Assembly (NCBI RefSeq): GCF_037975215.1
Contig: NZ_CP150239.1
Span: forward strand, 2,704,001 to 2,768,000
Direction: 5' to 3'
Source: Solibacillus sp. FSL R5-0449
Lineage (GTDB): Bacteria > Bacillota > Bacilli > Bacillales_A > Planococcaceae
DNA: 64,000 bases
Notes under the pieces: generated by a model
Database searches by the model: none
Seen by the model: only the letters and a program-made list of their open reading frames with translations
Told to the model about the DNA's origin: nothing
Position numbers and translations under genes: made by a program
Part shown: one piece after another, positions 61,444 through 64,000 of the stretch
Numbering within the stretch: the first letter of the stretch is position 1
How the letters are laid out: every line of letters starts with the position of its first letter

Positions 61444-62721
61444 TTAGGCAGCCGTTTGAAGACTGGCGAAATCGGTTATCATTTGATGTTCGTTAAACAT
61501 GGTTTTCTTTTTGCACAAGGCATGTAAAACTTTTAGTAACTTCCCACAAAGCAGAACGATGGATTGCTTCTTGCGGAGTGGGTTTTTAGTACGTGTTGTG
61601 TAATATTCATGAAGTTGCTTAAAGGCTGGATTATGCAAGATGACCGGCATCATCACTCGGAATAGGAGGGCGCGAAGTTTGCGTCTTCCTCGTTTGGAAA
61701 TCCGTTTTTGTCCCTTTTGCTGACCAGAAGAGTTTTCACGCAATGTGAGTCCCGCTAGTTTGATTAATTGGCGTGGATGCGCATATTGTGTGAGAGAACC
61801 AACCTCTGACAGTAAATCGACAATTGTGACGTCCCCGATTCCCGGTACCGATGCCAAATACTCATAATCCGTCATTTGTTTCGCAAGCTCGATTAATTGA
61901 GCCGTTAATTCGTCGAGCTGAGCTTGCATTAATTTCATTTGAGAAAGGAGTGTGGCGATTTCAAGTTTGGCCATCACTAAACCTTCTGTCAGTCCGATTG
62001 AATTCTGCGAAACCTCGACTAATTGCTTTGCCTTTGGTAGCTGGGGACTTTTCATCCCTTCTACCTGGCGGTATAAGAATAGTAGCTCTTCGGGTGCTTT
62101 CCCTTTGATATCCGATGGTAGTGGTGTCATTTCGAGCACCGCATACGCCATTTTCCCGAAGCTTTTAAATACTTGTGTAAACTCCGGGAAGAAGCGATCT
62201 AACCAACGAATCAAGCGATTTTGTAGGGCATTTAAATCTTCTTGGATTTTCGTTCGTAATGTCGCACCATTTCGTAACTCGGCTTCGATTCCTTCGAGAA
62301 ATCGAGGATAGCTGAAGCGACCGTCGCGCATAAGGCGAGCGATGACAAGTGCGTCTTTTTGGTCATTCTTCGTTTGAAGGTTGTCATCCAACTCCTTGGA
62401 ACGATTGACGTGCATCGGGTTGACCATTACGAATGGAATTCCGTAGCTTGTCAGAAAGGCCGCCAAGTTCATCCAGTAGTGTCCTGTTGGCTCAAAACCA
62501 ACTAGAATTTCCTGTTTTTCATGGGTATCTTTTAACGTAAGCAGTCGCTCATAAAAGCTTTCAAATCCAATGCGTGACTGCGCAATAGGAAATGATTTTT
62601 GGAGCACTCGGCCTCGATCATCAATAGCACAGGCAAAATGTTTGTGCTTCGCAATGTCAATGCCGATTACGAGTGTATTTTCAGAAACTTGATTAATTTT
62701 ATGGTTCGTATTAGAATTCAT
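61444..62721 (-). CDS. IS110-family transposase
   Basis: 425 residues. N-terminal RuvC-like DEDD domain: VIGIDIAKHKHFACAID (Asp), FEPTGHYW (Glu), KNDQKDALVIARLM (two Asp). A long coiled coil lies at ~230-290. C-terminal transposase_20 domain: SVPGIGDVTIVDLLSEVG and LAGLTLRENSSGQQKGQKRISKRG (quoted in part: AGLTLRENSSG) with the catalytic Ser. It appears full length and therefore possibly active. Confidence 0.94.
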   Translation of the reverse strand: MNSNTNHKINQVSENTLVIGIDIAKHKHFACAIDDRGRVLQKSFPIAQSRIGFESFYERLLTLKDTHEKQEILVGFEPTGHYWMNLAAFLTSYGIPFVMVNPMHVNRSKELDDNLQTKNDQKDALVIARLMRDGRFSYPRFLEGIEAELRNGATLRTKIQEDLNALQNRLIRWLDRFFPEFTQVFKSFGKMAYAVLEMTPLPSDIKGKAPEELLFLYRQVEGMKSPQLPKAKQLVEVSQNSIGLTEGLVMAKLEIATLLSQMKLMQAQLDELTAQLIELAKQMTDYEYLASVPGIGDVTIVDLLSEVGSLTQYAHPRQLIKLAGLTLRENSSGQQKGQKRISKRGRRKLRALLFRVMMPVILHNPAFKQLHEYYTTRTKNPLRKKQSIVLLCGKLLKVLHALCKKKTMFNEHQMITDFASLQTAA

Positions 62722-62877
62722 TAAGATAGTCCTCTCGTAGATGAATGAGTCAATTTAGTCGTTGATACTCAAGCATCATACAGGAGGGCTTTTTTGTTTT
62801 CAAGTCCCTGAAAATCCTTCTAACAGGAATGCTCCTCATCTATACTTTCATCCCAACAACTTAAATCCGTATAATTT

Positions 62878-63299
62878 TTATTCCAGATGCAAAAATTCAC
62901 TATTGGGATCTGATGTAGAAAATCCTTGTATCGTAATATCGTATTTATTGCGAGCTAAATAGCTATATACCACCTGTGGTTCATTCTCAAATACGACCCC
63001 TATAAGATACGGATTCGATGATTCATAGCCTGCTTCACGATGAGGCACAATTTGAAATTCCCACGTTTCATCAGGATATTTATTCTCCAAGTGCAACTGG
63101 ATATAACTCATTTTCTTTTCAATCTGCATATCGATCCAAAATGGACGCACGAAATAAATGACGCTAAATGACACGATAAGAAAAAGAGCCAACCACTGAA
63201 TATTTTTCCTTCGCTTCCCCTTGAAAAAAAAGAAATGAAAAAAGCAAGAACTACAATGCTACTAGCTATCAATATTTGAATGATTTCTATTGGATGCAA
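62878..63299 (-). pseudogene. Frameshifted small membrane protein gene
   Basis: Two overlapping frames appear to be one gene. The upstream frame starts at TTG 63299 (GGGGGAGA upstream) and encodes one membrane helix (IIQILIASSIVVLAFFISFF). The downstream frame (to 62878) encodes a basic patch, a second helix (WLALFLIVSFSVIYFVRPFW) and a soluble domain of ~80 residues (HLENKYPDETWEF). They join if one base is added in the run of eight A (+ strand) at 63224-63231. Could be true decay, phase variation or a sequencing error. Confidence 0.65.
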
Positions 63300-63543
63300 G
63301 GAATCTCCCCCTTTTTTTCAAATCAGTGAGTTCGTTTAAAAGGATGTACAATATGAAGGATTTAATAATTTCTATTACGTGGCTAAATAAAAATAAAGAA
63401 AATTTTATATAAAAAACAATTTTCACCAATATGGCGGAAATCCTAATACACACTATTTTACCTTTTTTTAGTAAATAAAGAAGTCTTATGATAATATTTG
63501 TGTAGCATAAATTTTAAGGATATAAAAGAATGAGGTTGAGAAT

Positions 63544-63750
63544 ATGGATAGTAGTCAGAAGTTAGGCATACTCGTAGCTATTTTAGGCGGTTTGTCTCTT
63601 ATGTTTTTAGGTGTACTTTACAATATTGGGGTAAGTGGTTTAATTATGGGGATTTTTACCATCACTATGTTTATAGTCTTGTCTACATTAGTTAGTAAAA
63701 TGATTGTGCAATTAAAGGAGAAGAAGATTACTCGGGAAGAAAAATTCTAA
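63544..63750 (+). CDS. Small membrane protein, 68 residues
   Basis: ATG after TGAGGTTGAG. Two hydrophobic segments (LGILVAILGGLSLMFLGVLY and IMGIFTITMFIVLSTLV) and a charged tail (LKEKKITREEKF). Unrecognised family. Own terminator. Confidence 0.68.
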   Translation: MDSSQKLGILVAILGGLSLMFLGVLYNIGVSGLIMGIFTITMFIVLSTLVSKMIVQLKEKKITREEKF

Positions 63751-63770
63751 ATTCCCTTATTCAGCTACAA

Positions 63771-63813
63771 AAAAACCGGTAAACACTGTTACTACAGCAT
63801 TTACCGGTTTTTA
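63771..63813. terminator. Terminator after the 68-residue gene
   Basis: AAACCGGTAAA and TTTACCGGTTT pair around 16 bases and run into five T. Confidence 0.88.
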
Positions 63814-63840
63814 TTTTCTCTGTAAATATTTTTTATAACC

Positions 63841-64000
63841 TCAAATATTTAAATAGCTAAAAATGAACGGTAACGAAAGTAAAATTGCTGAAAGAGTTAT
63901 AAGGGTTAATGAGATACCTATTGATAACTTTTCTTTCCGTTTCCGCTCATCCCATCCATTAAATTGATATTTGTTTCGATACAATACATACATAAATATA
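63841..64000 (-). CDS. C-terminal part of a small membrane protein (partial)
   Basis: A minus-strand frame enters from the right edge and ends at 63841. It encodes a basic stretch (NGWDERKRKEKLS) followed by one long membrane helix (ISLTLITLSAILLSLPFIF). An ATG at 63993 could be the start, but the frame is still open at the edge. Confidence 0.5.
   Translation of the reverse strand, partial: IFMYVLYRNKYQFNGWDERKRKEKLSIGISLTLITLSAILLSLPFIFSYLNI

Larger units (their letters stand above)
61170..62800 (-). mobile_element. IS110-family insertion sequence
   Basis: One DEDD transposase gene with a long (~260 bp) non-coding stretch on its 3' side and a shorter one (~80 bp) on its 5' side. IS110-type elements lack clear long terminal repeats, so the ends are estimates. 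No target duplication could be recognised. Confidence 0.75.

Overview
The window looks like chromosome of a low-GC Bacillota, most probably the Planococcaceae/Caryophanaceae branch (Solibacillus/Lysinibacillus-like). This is inference from Shine-Dalgarno-rich gene starts, B. subtilis-type gene families (dhb, luxS, thiW, citST-citM, rsbQP, yndM) and TPP and cobalamin riboswitches. No tRNA, rRNA, prophage or CRISPR array was seen.

Layout. 1-12.6 kb: a rearranged bacillibactin locus. dhbF (partial, Gly and Thr modules plus TE), mbtH, an MFS exporter and an Sfp-type PPTase run rightward. dhbA-dhbC-dhbB run leftward from a Fur-boxed promoter, with a CYP152-type P450 after a terminator. dhbE and the aryl-carrier domain of DhbB are not in the window. 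13-28 kb: ordinary metabolic genes (TPP riboswitch-thiW, a cystine-type ABC transporter with luxS, glycerate kinase with an SLC13 transporter, SDRs) punctuated by four intergenic arrays of a TATTAGAA motif. 28-37 kb: secreted nuclease, MsrA, Arr ADP-ribosyltransferase, a GIY-YIG/DUF2075 ATPase and a citrate transporter with its two-component system. 38-41 kb: cobT, separated from its cobalamin riboswitch by an IS200-type element. 41-54 kb: small membrane proteins, a diguanylate cyclase, RsbQ-RsbP, PLD-family protein, HepT-MntA toxin-antitoxin, SLH protein. 54-64 kb: cluster of small membrane proteins, secreted asparaginase, arsRBC operon with an extra small gene, IS110-family element with a structured non-coding region, and a frameshifted membrane gene.

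Most notable signals. First, the four arrays (about 13.9, 16.4, 24.0 and 26.8 kb) repeat TATTAGAA at almost exactly 21 bp (two helical turns), all on the + strand. They share the same closing module: a TATTTGAA variant at a fixed position, then spacings of 21, 21, 19, 19-20 and 21. They behave like one dispersed element family with polarity, not random AT-rich sequence. Second, at least five genes have no ATG/GTG/TTG at the expected place but an ATT or ATC, mostly 7 nt after a strong G-rich Shine-Dalgarno. Third, the IS200 insertion at cobT, the IS110 non-coding RNA candidate and the GIY-YIG/DUF2075 fusion deserve follow-up.

All function calls are from reading translations and motifs; no database search was possible.
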